A stretch of DNA of 64,000 nucleotides from Oscillospiraceae bacterium (GTDB lineage Bacteria; Bacillota; Clostridia; Oscillospirales; Acutalibacteraceae). Position 1 is the stretch's first letter. The number at the start of each line of letters is the position of its first letter. The stretch covers positions 1,406,501 to 1,470,500 of the forward strand of contig JAKVOA010000001.1 of NCBI GenBank assembly GCA_022483045.1. The letters are read 5' to 3'. The position numbers and the translations under genes were made by a program. Shown piece after piece: positions 9,942-18,972 of the stretch. The notes under the pieces are model-generated. The model ran no database searches. It saw only the letters and a list, made by a program, of their open reading frames with translations, and was not told where the DNA came from.

Positions 9942-10427
9942 TCACCGGCCGTCCGGGGGCGGCAGCTGCACAGAGCTGTGGGCACGCTCTGCTTTTTTCT
10001 GCTGCTGAATATTTGTGTACAGACGCACCGTAGAGGAAACCAACAGAACCCCCAGCGCAATGGCACCTGCAATACCGAACGTGTGCAGGCCCGTGCTCAA
10101 AAACATGCTGTTATTGCCGGAAACTGCATACTGCATGGTATTGTAAATGCCGCCGCCCGGCACCATCGGCAGCATAGAGACTAGCAAAAAGCCTGTAACC
10201 GGCGTTTTATTGAGCCGCGCCATCACTTCCGAGTATGCCGAAACCGCAACAGACGCCATCATGTACTGAAACAGATCGTGATGCAAAAAACCAAACAGCA
10301 GGTAGACACCCCAGCCGATTGCACCGCCCAGAGAAGCCCACACCATGCGCCAGCCTTTCAGATTTACGCACATGCAGTAGGCTACGCAGGCGACAAAGCT
10401 GTAAAAGCACGGAAAGAAGAACTGCAT
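9942..10427 (-). CDS. ThrE-type exporter, small subunit (DUF3815-like)
   Basis: Membrane protein of 161 residues corresponding to the C-terminal half of the threonine/serine exporter ThrE. It has four to five hydrophobic helices and the family-like segment LPMVPGGGIYNTM. In many Firmicutes ThrE is split in two genes, as here: the large half is immediately upstream with a 3 bp gap. The pair presumably exports small amino acids; the actual substrate is not shown by the sequence. Confidence 0.8.
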   Translation of the reverse strand: MQFFFPCFYSFVACVAYCMCVNLKGWRMVWASLGGAIGWGVYLLFGFLHHDLFQYMMASVAVSAYSEVMARLNKTPVTGFLLVSMLPMVPGGGIYNTMQYAVSGNNSMFLSTGLHTFGIAGAIALGVLLVSSTVRLYTNIQQQKKAERAHSSVQLPPPDGR

Positions 10428-10430
10428 TTG

Positions 10431-11195
10431 TTATACCCCCCACAGTGCTTTGGAAAGGACCATAATAGCACCAACGCCCAGTGCAATAGCCATGGCAACC
10501 AACAGACTTTCTACAAAGCGCAGCATTCCCGAAAGGTAATCTGCCGAAAGAATATCACGCATAAAGCTGGTAATTGCAATACCGGGCACCAGATTCATTA
10601 CGCTGCCGATAATCATGCGGTCTGCGCTGAGATTCGGAAAAAAGTGCGCCGCACCAAGGCAGATGACACCAATGCCTGCGCTCTCTAAAATTGTGGAGAA
10701 AAAAGAATTGGCACGGTATTTTACAAAAACGCTCTGCAGCCAGTAAACTAGCAGACCTGTCAGCGCACCCACTGCCGCATCTGCCGCAGTGCCGCCGAAA
10801 AACAGCGTAAAAGCAAAGGCAACGCCCGCAAAACCAACTGCCTGCAGGCTGCGCGGGCTGCCGGGAGCACGGTCGATTGCCATAACTTTTTGCTGTAGGT
10901 CATCCAGTGGCGGCGCACTGCGGCAGGCCCGCCGACACAAATCATTGATGCGGTCAATTTTGCCAAGGTCAATGCAGCGCCCCTCTACACGGCAGATGCG
11001 CGTGATGGGCACGCCGTCCGGCTGACAGATGCTGACATTGATGCAGGTCGTCAATGCAAAAATATGGCTTTCCTCAACCCCATAGGCAGCGAAAAGCCGG
11101 TGCATGGATTCCTCAGCACGGTAAATTTCCGCACCGTTTTTTACCAGCAGCCGGCCGATTTCCAAACATACAGAAACCAATTCGTTATAGTCCAT
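10431..11195 (-). CDS. ThrE-type threonine/serine exporter, large subunit
   Basis: A 254-residue protein matching the N-terminal half of ThrE (DUF1212). It starts with the cytoplasmic signature GRLLVKNGAEIYRAEESM, then INVSICQPDG, followed by five hydrophobic helices from about residue 120. It is cotranscribed with the small subunit, 3 bp apart. Export of threonine/serine is the family annotation; dicarboxylates are also known for related proteins. Confidence 0.8.
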   Translation of the reverse strand: MDYNELVSVCLEIGRLLVKNGAEIYRAEESMHRLFAAYGVEESHIFALTTCINVSICQPDGVPITRICRVEGRCIDLGKIDRINDLCRRACRSAPPLDDLQQKVMAIDRAPGSPRSLQAVGFAGVAFAFTLFFGGTAADAAVGALTGLLVYWLQSVFVKYRANSFFSTILESAGIGVICLGAAHFFPNLSADRMIIGSVMNLVPGIAITSFMRDILSADYLSGMLRFVESLLVAMAIALGVGAIMVLSKALWGV

Positions 11196-11216
11196 TGCTC
11201 TATCCTCCGGCCAGTT

Positions 11217-11876
11217 TTACACGTGAAAGCGCCTGCTAAGCTCTTCGCTGACCTTTTTACCTCGAAAAATCAGCATGGCCGCAAGCATGACCGCGCTGAC
11301 CCCAACACACAAAAGACTGGGCAGCGGTACCGTAATGCAGCCTGTCAAAAGCAGCACCAGCTGTACCACGCCCATTAGTGCATCGACCATTAAGTACACA
11401 ATCAGGCTGCCTGCTGCCACATGAAACAGACGACATGTAAATACCAGAACCACCATGACACCCATACTGACAATCGGCAGCACATAGTTGATGCTCCACC
11501 CGCGCCAACCGGTAAAATAGTCCCATAAGACACAGAGAACCGCTATCAAAAAGACTTCCCACACCATGGTCTTTGGGATATTGCGCTCTTTATACAAAGC
11601 AAGGCCTAAAGTCATCCACATACACGCTACCCCGCCCAAGACAAACAGGCTCCACAGACCGCGGCTGCGAAACAAAAAATTCAGCAGCAAACACACAATG
11701 CACGCCGCCACACTGGAAAGTGCCAAGATAGACAACCACAGCCGATGTTCCCGGCGTACATTTGGCAGCTTTGGAAAGCCGCCCGGCTCCGCTTCTCCAT
11801 GCAGCACTGCATTGCACAGCGGACAATGCTCCCGCTCACCGCGCACGCTGATTCCGCATTTTTCACAGTATTTCAT
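11217..11876 (-). CDS. Zinc-ribbon membrane protein, DUF6320-like
   Basis: A 219-residue protein beginning with a CxxC...CxxC zinc ribbon (MKYCEKCGISV, then HCPLCNA), followed by about six hydrophobic segments. It resembles the DUF6320 family, which tends to be found next to a condensation-like acyltransferase, as here. Function unknown. The ATG at 11876 is preferred over an in-frame GTG nine bases upstream because the GGAGAGG ribosome binding site is properly spaced. It is third in a hydrolase-acyltransferase-DUF6320 run. Confidence 0.65.
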   Translation of the reverse strand: MKYCEKCGISVRGEREHCPLCNAVLHGEAEPGGFPKLPNVRREHRLWLSILALSSVAACIVCLLLNFLFRSRGLWSLFVLGGVACMWMTLGLALYKERNIPKTMVWEVFLIAVLCVLWDYFTGWRGWSINYVLPIVSMGVMVVLVFTCRLFHVAAGSLIVYLMVDALMGVVQLVLLLTGCITVPLPSLLCVGVSAVMLAAMLIFRGKKVSEELSRRFHV

Positions 11877-11897
11877 ACAGGTCACCTCTCCACAGCA

Positions 11898-13157
11898 TCA
11901 CTCGTCGCACAGATTTGTATCTATCTCCACCGGAATACCCTCTTTAATAAGGGAGCGAAAGAAACAGCGCTGTACATCTGTATTTGCAAAAGCAGAGGAA
12001 AAGCTCAGCGTAATTCTGTTTTCATAGGAAAGACTGCACATCTGCAGCTTTTCGGTACTGACAAATACCGCAAACTGACGGATATACGGCGCAAGTGCCG
12101 CCGGCATATGTACCACACCGACATTGGAAACCGCGCTGGTTTCTTTTTGGCTGGCAGAATAGTACCCCAGCCGCATGGCAAAATCCTTGCAGGAAAGCGG
12201 GGTAATCCGAGAAAACGGATTTTTGATAAGCCCAATATACTGATTGACACGATACTGCAGTTCTTCGGGGGAAAGGCCGCGCTGAAACTGCCGCTCCAAT
12301 TCCTGCAGGATATCTTCCATGCTGCCGTTTCGTTTTGAAAAATTGTAGCTTACATCCATAACACTGAAAAAGTTGCGGGCCGAGGCCGAGCGAAAATGAT
12401 TGCGCAGGTTGACCGGCACTGCCAATACAACCGGCTTTTTTGTTTCATTCACGCTCATCTGGCTGCGGATTGCCTGCATAATCAGCGCACACAAAACCAT
12501 TGTCATGCTTGCACCGCAGCGGTGGCTGTATGCAAGCAAGTCATTTACCGGCGCTGTACCCACCACAACATTTAAACCCTCTGTCCGTTTGTTGCCGTGC
12601 AAATGCGCTGCACGGTGTACCGCCTCTGTTTTCGGCTTTTTCTGGCGGTTCGCATAGCGCTCAAAACTGTCGTCCATGCTTTGGGTCTCGCTTGCGTCAT
12701 AATCCAGCTCTGGCAGAGAGCCCAGCTCTTTAGGATGCACAAGCTGCAAATAGCGAAAAATCAATACCCGCAAAAAATGCATAGAGCCGGTACCGTCTGA
12801 AATTGCATGGAAAACCTCTAAATTCACACGGCAGCCATAGTATGTTACATCAAACAGCAGGGTGTGCACATCGCGGTCGTACAAAACAGAGCATGGCGGC
12901 CGGCACTCTTCGTGCGCAGTGGGTCTCATATTTGTCTGCTCCAGATAATACCAAAACATGCCACGCTTCAGAATCGTCTGAAAGCCGGGAAAAAGCTCAA
13001 TCGTCTGGTCGAGCGCCTGCTGCAGTGCCTGCGGCACGATTGGTTCTTTCAGCTCGCAAACAAAACGAAACACTTTGGGGTCCTTAGTGCTGCTGGTACA
13101 GGGAAAAATCTTCGCGGCGGTATCCAGCCGCGCCCACTGAAACTGCGGATGACTCAA
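11898..13157 (-). CDS. Condensation-domain-like acyltransferase (alcohol acetyltransferase family)
   Basis: A 419-residue protein with the HxxxDG catalytic motif of the CoA-dependent acyltransferase/condensation superfamily: HAISDGTG, His117 to Gly122. The C-terminal region, which contains VPVNLRNHF and SNVGVVHMP, resembles alcohol acetyltransferase-like proteins. No signal peptide is seen. It lies between an alpha/beta hydrolase upstream (73 bp gap) and a DUF6320 protein downstream (21 bp gap), so the three probably act on one ester or lipid. The substrate cannot be told from the sequence. Confidence 0.7.
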   Translation of the reverse strand: MSHPQFQWARLDTAAKIFPCTSSTKDPKVFRFVCELKEPIVPQALQQALDQTIELFPGFQTILKRGMFWYYLEQTNMRPTAHEECRPPCSVLYDRDVHTLLFDVTYYGCRVNLEVFHAISDGTGSMHFLRVLIFRYLQLVHPKELGSLPELDYDASETQSMDDSFERYANRQKKPKTEAVHRAAHLHGNKRTEGLNVVVGTAPVNDLLAYSHRCGASMTMVLCALIMQAIRSQMSVNETKKPVVLAVPVNLRNHFRSASARNFFSVMDVSYNFSKRNGSMEDILQELERQFQRGLSPEELQYRVNQYIGLIKNPFSRITPLSCKDFAMRLGYYSASQKETSAVSNVGVVHMPAALAPYIRQFAVFVSTEKLQMCSLSYENRITLSFSSAFANTDVQRCFFRSLIKEGIPVEIDTNLCDE

Positions 13158-13229
13158 GTTTTTCCCTCCCTCTCCCGTTTTACAACTTTTCTATAAAGCA
13201 AACTCTGCGCCAAAACACGCACAAGCTGG

Positions 13230-14177
13230 TCACTCTTTTTCTGTATCATCTAAGAAAGCATTGATATTTTGATAAGCTGCACGCACTGAGGCCGGCAGCC
13301 CCGGCAGAGAAAGAAACCCATGCAGGCAGTCTGGCAGGCGGCGAATGCGCACCCAGTTGCCGGCATTTTCTAGGCAGTGGCCATAGGCCTCCCCTTCGTC
13401 CCGCAGCGGGTCATATTGTGCCGACAGAAGCAGCGTTTTGGGCTGATGTGAAAAGTCTTTTGCTGTCAGTGGCGCAAAATAGGGATTGTGCAGGTCTTTG
13501 TCACTGCTTTTGTATAAATCAACATAATCTTCCACCCGCTGAGAGGTCAGCATATTGTCCCATCCGTTGGTACGAATAGAGGCATACGGCGAAGTTTTTG
13601 GGTCGTGGTCATAATTGGTGCTGGGGTACAAAAGGATCTGCCGTGCCGGCACTGTTTTGCCTCGGTCACGCAGAAGCAGCGACAGCGCCGCCGCCAAATT
13701 CCCCCCTGCCGAGTCGCCGATCAGTGTAATGCGGCCGGGGTCAACCCCAAACTTATCCGCATACAAAAAGACACTCTGCTCTGCCGCAAGGCAGTCTTTC
13801 AGCCCCGCCGGAAAAGGATGCTCCGGCGCCAAACGATAGTCAACGCTGACAACCCGGCAGCCGGTCTGCCGCGCCATAAGGATACAGACATCACTGTAAG
13901 AATCGATATCGCCCATGACCCAGCCGCCGCCGTGGATAAACAGCAGCAGGTCTTCCGGCCTTCTTTTTTCGCCGTCTGGCGTAAAAATGCGCACGGGCAC
14001 CCGGTGGTCACCGCAGAAGATCTGGTTATCCCATGGTTTATATAAAGGTTTGAGCAGCTGCGGATGTGTCGCCCGTGAAAAGCTGCGGGCCAGTTTGTAC
14101 CCTTTTTTAATATTGACTTTACTGGCATTCCTGGTCAGCGCTGTGATTGCAAAGCGCATGGGCTTAGAAATTGCCAT
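13230..14177 (-). CDS. Alpha/beta hydrolase fold-3 esterase (HSL family)
   Basis: A 315-residue carboxylesterase-like enzyme of the hormone-sensitive lipase family. The oxyanion motif HGGGW is at 82-86, the nucleophile elbow GDSAGG places Ser156, and Asp256 (QYDPLRDEG) and His286 (LHGFLSL) complete the triad. There is an AAGGAGG ribosome binding site before the ATG. It heads the three-gene cassette with the condensation-like acyltransferase and the DUF6320 protein. Esterase chemistry is well supported; the substrate is unknown. Confidence 0.85.
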   Translation of the reverse strand: MAISKPMRFAITALTRNASKVNIKKGYKLARSFSRATHPQLLKPLYKPWDNQIFCGDHRVPVRIFTPDGEKRRPEDLLLFIHGGGWVMGDIDSYSDVCILMARQTGCRVVSVDYRLAPEHPFPAGLKDCLAAEQSVFLYADKFGVDPGRITLIGDSAGGNLAAALSLLLRDRGKTVPARQILLYPSTNYDHDPKTSPYASIRTNGWDNMLTSQRVEDYVDLYKSSDKDLHNPYFAPLTAKDFSHQPKTLLLSAQYDPLRDEGEAYGHCLENAGNWVRIRRLPDCLHGFLSLPGLPASVRAAYQNINAFLDDTEKE

Positions 14178-14238
14178 AAGGCTGCCTCCTTTTGCAGGGG
14201 TAAGAATTTCCTATATTGACTTGCTTATATAAACACTA

Positions 14239-15756
14239 TTACAGGTGATGTTTCAGCGGCTGGTCAGCCGGGCGGCTGCGCAAAGGTTTTGGCAGATATT
14301 TCATCAGATCACGGCGCACCTGACGGTGGGCCTCATCTTTCGGTGCGGGGACACCCTGCTTGGGTGTATGCTGCGGCTTTTTCGACAACGCCGCGCTAGC
14401 CGCGGCGACAGATTTAGGCAGTGGCGCCTTGTGGTTTGCTTTCGTCTGCTGCTTCGGCCTTGCCTGCTGTTTTGCTTTTGCCGGGCGCTGGCCGGTGTGC
14501 TTTTGCGCATGCTTTTGTGCAGCAGGCGCACCCTGCTTTTCCGTACGGCGTTTTCTGGCGTTTTGAGCAGCTTTGCGGCGCTCGTCCTGCTTTTGCTGGC
14601 GCTCTTCTTTTGTCATAGGCACCAGGTCCTGCATCGGATACGGGTGCTCTTTGATTTCTGGCACTGTCTGTTTAATCAGTTTTTCGATATGCACAAAATC
14701 CGCTTTTTCGTTAATGCTGCAAAAAGAAATAGCGGTGCCGCTCTGCCCAGCACGGGCAGTACGGCCGATACGGTGCACATACGTTTCGGGTACTTCGGGA
14801 ATATCAAAATTGATGACATGGGAAATATCCGGAATATCAATACCGCGCGCAGCGATATCCGTTGCCACCAAAACGCGTATCTGCCGGCATTTGAATTTTG
14901 TAAGTGCCGCCTGGCGGGCATTCTGGCTTTTATTGCCGTGTATTGCGGCTGCAGCAACACCTGCGCGGGTCAAGTCGCGCACCACACGGTCTGCGCCGTG
15001 CTTCGTACGGGTAAATACCAATGCCGAAGAAATGCGCGGGTCTTTCAGTGCCCAAATAAGCAGGCGGCCTTTGTTGTTTTTATCGACATAGCATACTTTT
15101 TGGTCGACCGCCTCGGCCGTGGTCGCGGGGGGCGTTACGCTGACTTTCACCGGGTCCTGCAAAATGCTTCTGACCAAAGAGCGAATTTCATTCGGCAGGG
15201 TCGCGCTGAACATCAGATTCTGCCGCTTAGATGGCAGCTGTGCAATAACCCGGCGCACATCGTGAATAAAGCCCATATCGAGCATACGGTCCGCTTCATC
15301 CAGCACAAAAATCTCCAAATGAGACAGATCAATATAGCCTTGGCCGATCAGGTCATTTAAGCGGCCTGGTGTTGCAACCAAAATTTCCGCGCCGCGCTTC
15401 AGCTGCGCAACCTGGCTGTTTTGGCTGACACCGCCGTAAACGACGCAGCAGTTCAGCGGCAGTCCTTTTCCGTACATACGGAAATTATCGTAATTCTGAA
15501 TGGCAAGTTCCCGGGTAGGGGTTAAAACCAGCGCCCGAATGGTTTTGGGGCTGGCCGGTTTTTGTGCAAGCATCTGCAAAATTGGCAGCGCAAAGGCCGC
15601 GGTCTTTCCGGTTCCGGTCTGGGCACAGCCAAATAAATCGCGCCCCTGCAGCACATAGGGAATGGCCTGCTGCTGAATCGGCGTCGGTTCTGTATAGCCG
15701 GCATGTTTTAAGTTCTTCTGAATAGCAGGAATCAGTTGCAATGATTGAAAATCCAT
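14239..15756 (-). CDS. DEAD-box ATP-dependent RNA helicase
   Basis: RNA helicase of 505 residues with the canonical motifs in order: Q motif ([13 protein letters not shown]), AQTGTGKT at 45-52, PTRELA, DEAD at 153-156, SAT, and [10 protein letters not shown]. Beyond about residue 385 is a long tail rich in Lys, Arg, Gln and Ala, as in RhlE/CshA-type helicases, likely for RNA contact. Ribosome assembly or mRNA turnover at low temperature is the usual role. It is transcribed alone from a promoter about 115 bp upstream. Confidence 0.93.
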   Translation of the reverse strand: MDFQSLQLIPAIQKNLKHAGYTEPTPIQQQAIPYVLQGRDLFGCAQTGTGKTAAFALPILQMLAQKPASPKTIRALVLTPTRELAIQNYDNFRMYGKGLPLNCCVVYGGVSQNSQVAQLKRGAEILVATPGRLNDLIGQGYIDLSHLEIFVLDEADRMLDMGFIHDVRRVIAQLPSKRQNLMFSATLPNEIRSLVRSILQDPVKVSVTPPATTAEAVDQKVCYVDKNNKGRLLIWALKDPRISSALVFTRTKHGADRVVRDLTRAGVAAAAIHGNKSQNARQAALTKFKCRQIRVLVATDIAARGIDIPDISHVINFDIPEVPETYVHRIGRTARAGQSGTAISFCSINEKADFVHIEKLIKQTVPEIKEHPYPMQDLVPMTKEERQQKQDERRKAAQNARKRRTEKQGAPAAQKHAQKHTGQRPAKAKQQARPKQQTKANHKAPLPKSVAAASAALSKKPQHTPKQGVPAPKDEAHRQVRRDLMKYLPKPLRSRPADQPLKHHL

Positions 15757-15869
15757 ATTACTCTCTTTTCATCAATAATAAAGCCGCCGAAAAAGCGACC
15801 GTGAAAGCTTCTGCGAAAAAGCAAAAAGAAACACCCTGTCTTTTTACAGTTTTCATATTAGTTGAATAG

Positions 15870-15898
15870 ATTATACCATGCTTTTCTGTACAAGACAA
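15870..15898 (-). promoter_or_regulatory. Sigma-A type promoter for the DEAD-box helicase gene
   Basis: TTGTCT and TATAAT are separated by 17 bp on the minus strand. The implied leader is about 105 nt, and long leaders are common for cold-regulated helicases. Confidence 0.55.
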
Positions 15899-15910
15899 AC
15901 GGAATCTGAC

Positions 15911-15951
15911 GCAAAAAGCGCCGCAGAAGCTTTTCTGCCCCTGCAGCGCCT
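15911..15951 (-). terminator. Intrinsic terminator after the pyrimidine-nucleoside phosphorylase gene
   Basis: Near-perfect stem GCGCTGCAG/CTGCGGCGC followed by TTTTT on the minus strand. Confidence 0.8.
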
Positions 15952-15967
15952 ATACAAAATTTCTTTT

Positions 15968-17293
15968 TCAGGACAAGGTCTCAATGCCCTGTGCGCTGAC
16001 TCGCGCATGAATTAGCGGCACTGCGTCCGGTGCCTTTTCGCCAATGGTAAATGCACTGCGCAACAGGATTTCTGCCGCACGGCACTTTGCTTCATCTGCA
16101 GCGTACAGCTCAGCCACAGTTTCGCCGCGACAGATTTGGCTGCCGGTCTTTTTGTGTAGGAAAATACCTGCACTGTGATCGATGGACTCGCCTTTCTTTT
16201 CACGGCCGGCCCCAAGCTCGACAGCAGCAATGCCACATTTTTCGGTATCCATACGGGTAATCCAGCCATCTTTATCCGCCGTAACCGGATACGCCGCCCC
16301 CGCCTTTGGAAAACGGTCGGGATTTTCCAGTACCGAAATGTCGCCTCCCTGCGCCGCGGCCATTTCCTCAAATTTTGCAAAGCCCTCGCCGTTTTGCATT
16401 TGCCGCTGTGCCATCTGCCGGCATACGGAAAGTTCGCCCTTACCTGCAAGGAACAGCATATTTGCCGCCAGCTCACAACAGACTTTTGTCAGGTCATCGG
16501 GGCCTTTCCCGTGCAGGGTTTGACAGACTTCCTTGATTTCCAGCGCATTTCCGATGCACCGGCCCAGCGGGCGGTCCATATCCGTAATCAGCGCGACCGT
16601 CTTGCGACCAACGTGCTCGCCGATTTCGACCATAGCTTGTGCAAGTTTTACAGAATCAGCCTCTGTTTTCATGAAGGCCCCGCTGCCGGTCTTCACGTCA
16701 AGTAGGATACGGTCTGCACCTGCGGCAATTTTCTTACTCATTATACTTGAGGCAATCAGCGGAATTGAGCTGACCGTTGCGGTTACGTCCCGCAGGGCAT
16801 ACAGCTTTTTATCGGCGGGGACCAGATTACCAGTCTGTCCTACCACGCAGCAGCCAACTTTCTGCACAATTTCAAAGAAGCGCTTTTGGTCAATTTCGGT
16901 AGACAGGCCCGGAATAGACTCCAGTTTATCAATCGTACCACCGGTATGTCCCAAGCCGCGCCCGCTCATTTTTGCGACGCGCACGCCCAAAGAAGCAACG
17001 ACCGGCGCGACAATCAGTGTTGTCTTGTCGCCTACGCCGCCGGTCGAGTGTTTATCCACTTTCACGCCGTCTATCGCCGACAAATCCACCATATCGCCGG
17101 AGTGTGCCATGGCAAGGGTCAGCTGTGCGGTCTCGTGTGCAGTCATGCCGCGCAGATAAATGGCCATTAAAAGCGCACTCGTCTGATAATCCGGTATTTC
17201 TCCTTTTACGCAGCCTGTAATAAAATACTGAATTTCTTCCTGCGTCAGCGTGCCGCCATCGCGCTTTTTGGCGATAATATCATACATGCGCAT
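15968..17293 (-). CDS. pdp: Pyrimidine-nucleoside phosphorylase
   Basis: Phosphorolyses uridine/thymidine to the base plus (deoxy)ribose-1-phosphate. The 441-residue protein has the family motif VDKHSTGGVGDKTTL at about 81-95, the N-terminal helical bundle, and a C-terminal alpha/beta domain. The start has GGAGG eight bases upstream. It follows deoC with a 17 bp gap and completes a nucleoside uptake and breakdown region with deoB and the BMP-type importer. Thymidine phosphorylase (deoA) is the alternative name; the Firmicute homologues are usually the broader enzyme. Confidence 0.93.
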   Translation of the reverse strand: MRMYDIIAKKRDGGTLTQEEIQYFITGCVKGEIPDYQTSALLMAIYLRGMTAHETAQLTLAMAHSGDMVDLSAIDGVKVDKHSTGGVGDKTTLIVAPVVASLGVRVAKMSGRGLGHTGGTIDKLESIPGLSTEIDQKRFFEIVQKVGCCVVGQTGNLVPADKKLYALRDVTATVSSIPLIASSIMSKKIAAGADRILLDVKTGSGAFMKTEADSVKLAQAMVEIGEHVGRKTVALITDMDRPLGRCIGNALEIKEVCQTLHGKGPDDLTKVCCELAANMLFLAGKGELSVCRQMAQRQMQNGEGFAKFEEMAAAQGGDISVLENPDRFPKAGAAYPVTADKDGWITRMDTEKCGIAAVELGAGREKKGESIDHSAGIFLHKKTGSQICRGETVAELYAADEAKCRAAEILLRSAFTIGEKAPDAVPLIHARVSAQGIETLS

Positions 17294-17310
17294 ACAGAAT
17301 TCCTCCCTGC

Positions 17311-17973
17311 TCAGCCGTGCGCTTCCTGCTTTTTCAGAATCTTTACGATTCGGCTGGTGCCCAAACGGCTGGCGCCCAGCTCGATGAATTTTTCTGCATC
17401 TGCAAGGGAAGCAATGCCGCCGGCCGCCTTAATACGCACCTGCGGGCCAACATGCTTTTTAAACAGCGCAACATCGGCAAAGGTAGCGCCACCTGTGGAG
17501 AAGCCGGTAGAAGTCTTGATAAAATCGGCACCGGATTCGGTGACAATTTCGCACATCTTGATTTTTTCCTCTTCGGTCAGCAGGCAGGTCTCCACGATTA
17601 CTTTGAGAATATGGCTGCCGCAGGCTTCTTTCATGCTGCGAATTTCCGAAAGCACCTTGTCATACTGTTTGTCTTTTACCCAGCCAATATTGATAACCAT
17701 ATCGATTTCATCGGCACCGTTTGCCAAAGCATCTTTGGTTTCAAAAACCTTTGCCGCGGTGGTAGAGTATCCGTTTGGAAAACCGATGACCGTGCAGACC
17801 GCCATGCGGTTGCCAACATATTCCTTTGCCTTCTTTACAAAGCTTGCCGGAATACAAACGGAAGCCGTGTGGTAATGAATGGCGTCGTCGCAGATTTCCT
17901 GAATCTGCGCCCAAGTCGCATCTTGTTTGAGCAGGGTATGGTCAACCATGCTTAAAATTTTCTGTGTATCCAT
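17311..17973 (-). CDS. deoC: Deoxyribose-phosphate aldolase
   Basis: Splits 2-deoxyribose-5-phosphate into acetaldehyde and glyceraldehyde-3-phosphate. The Schiff-base lysine is Lys153 in [10 protein letters not shown], and the supporting VIGFPNG and EIDMVINIG motifs are present. Length 220 residues, normal. It sits between the nucleoside ABC importer and pdp, so deoxynucleosides taken up can be fed into glycolysis. Confidence 0.97.
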   Translation of the reverse strand: MDTQKILSMVDHTLLKQDATWAQIQEICDDAIHYHTASVCIPASFVKKAKEYVGNRMAVCTVIGFPNGYSTTAAKVFETKDALANGADEIDMVINIGWVKDKQYDKVLSEIRSMKEACGSHILKVIVETCLLTEEEKIKMCEIVTESGADFIKTSTGFSTGGATFADVALFKKHVGPQVRIKAAGGIASLADAEKFIELGASRLGTSRIVKILKKQEAHG

Positions 17974-18009
17974 TTTTCTATTTCCTTTCTGCTTTTTTCA
18001 TGAAAAGCA

Positions 18010-18048
18010 AAAACGGAGCGGCCGTAAGGGAAACCGCCCCGATTTTTA
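18010..18048 (-). terminator. Intrinsic terminator after the nucleoside importer genes
   Basis: Stem CGGGGCGG/CCGCTCCG (one wobble) and a T run on the minus strand, between the last permease and deoC. It would separate or attenuate expression of deoC-pdp from the transporter. Confidence 0.7.
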
Positions 18049-18051
18049 TTT

Positions 18052-18972
18052 TTAGCGGGTGCCTTTTTCGTAGGGCATGCCGTCCGCTTTTGGTGCAACA
18101 GAGCGGCCGACAAACAAAATCAGTACGACAATGCTTAAAATGTACGGCAGCATTGCCAGCACCTCTGTGGGAATCGGCACATTTTTAAGGCCGAGAAACA
18201 CAGAAAGCGCCTCTGCAAAGCCAAACAACAGGCAGGCACCATAAGCACCTTGCGGTGTCCATTTGCCGAAAATCACGGCAGCCAACGCAATAAAGCCGTG
18301 GCCGCTGATGGCAGTCGGGGTAAACTGCTGAATGACGGCCAGTGTCATAGACGCACCGCCCAAACCCGCCAACATACCGGAAATGATGACGCAGATGTAG
18401 CGCGTGCGGTCTACGCTGATGCCCATGGTATCAGCCGCCGCGGGGTGCTCACCGACAGAGCGGATGCGCAGCCCCCACTTGGTGCGGTACAGCACAAACC
18501 ACATCACGAGCATGGCAATGAATGCCAAAACGACCGTGCTGTCTAGATTCAAGTTCTGTGCCACTGTGTTTTTCTGCGCACCGCCCAAAATCTTTGGCAG
18601 CTTGTGCGGCACCGGCTGGCTCATAGTCGCGCCGGAAAAACACAGGCGGCACAGGAACAGTGCCAGACCGGGACCAATCAAGTTCAGTGCAATGCCCGAG
18701 ATTGTTTGGTCTGCTTTAAAGGTGACAGAAGCAACCGCGTGCAGCAGCGCAAAAGCACCGCCGGCAAGACCCGCCGCCAAAAAGCCAATCCAGGCATTTC
18801 CGCTAAAGTAGCCGACGGCTGCACCGACAAATGCGCCAATGGTCATCATGCCCTCAATACCCAGGTTGACAACGCCGGAGCGCTCAGAGATAACGCCCGC
18901 CAGCGCACCGAAAATTAACGGTGCAGAGTACATCAGGGTAATGCCTATCAGTAAAGAAATATTATTTAGCAT
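18052..18972 (-). CDS. nupQ: Nucleoside ABC transporter permease (NupQ-like)
   Basis: A 306-residue inner-membrane permease of the BMP-linked nucleoside importer family, with about eight or nine hydrophobic helices and the conserved early segment GVVNLGIEGMM. It overlaps the other permease by 11 bp. Matches B. subtilis NupQ (YufQ) in size and order. Confidence 0.88.
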   Translation of the reverse strand: MLNNISLLIGITLMYSAPLIFGALAGVISERSGVVNLGIEGMMTIGAFVGAAVGYFSGNAWIGFLAAGLAGGAFALLHAVASVTFKADQTISGIALNLIGPGLALFLCRLCFSGATMSQPVPHKLPKILGGAQKNTVAQNLNLDSTVVLAFIAMLVMWFVLYRTKWGLRIRSVGEHPAAADTMGISVDRTRYICVIISGMLAGLGGASMTLAVIQQFTPTAISGHGFIALAAVIFGKWTPQGAYGACLLFGFAEALSVFLGLKNVPIPTEVLAMLPYILSIVVLILFVGRSVAPKADGMPYEKGTR

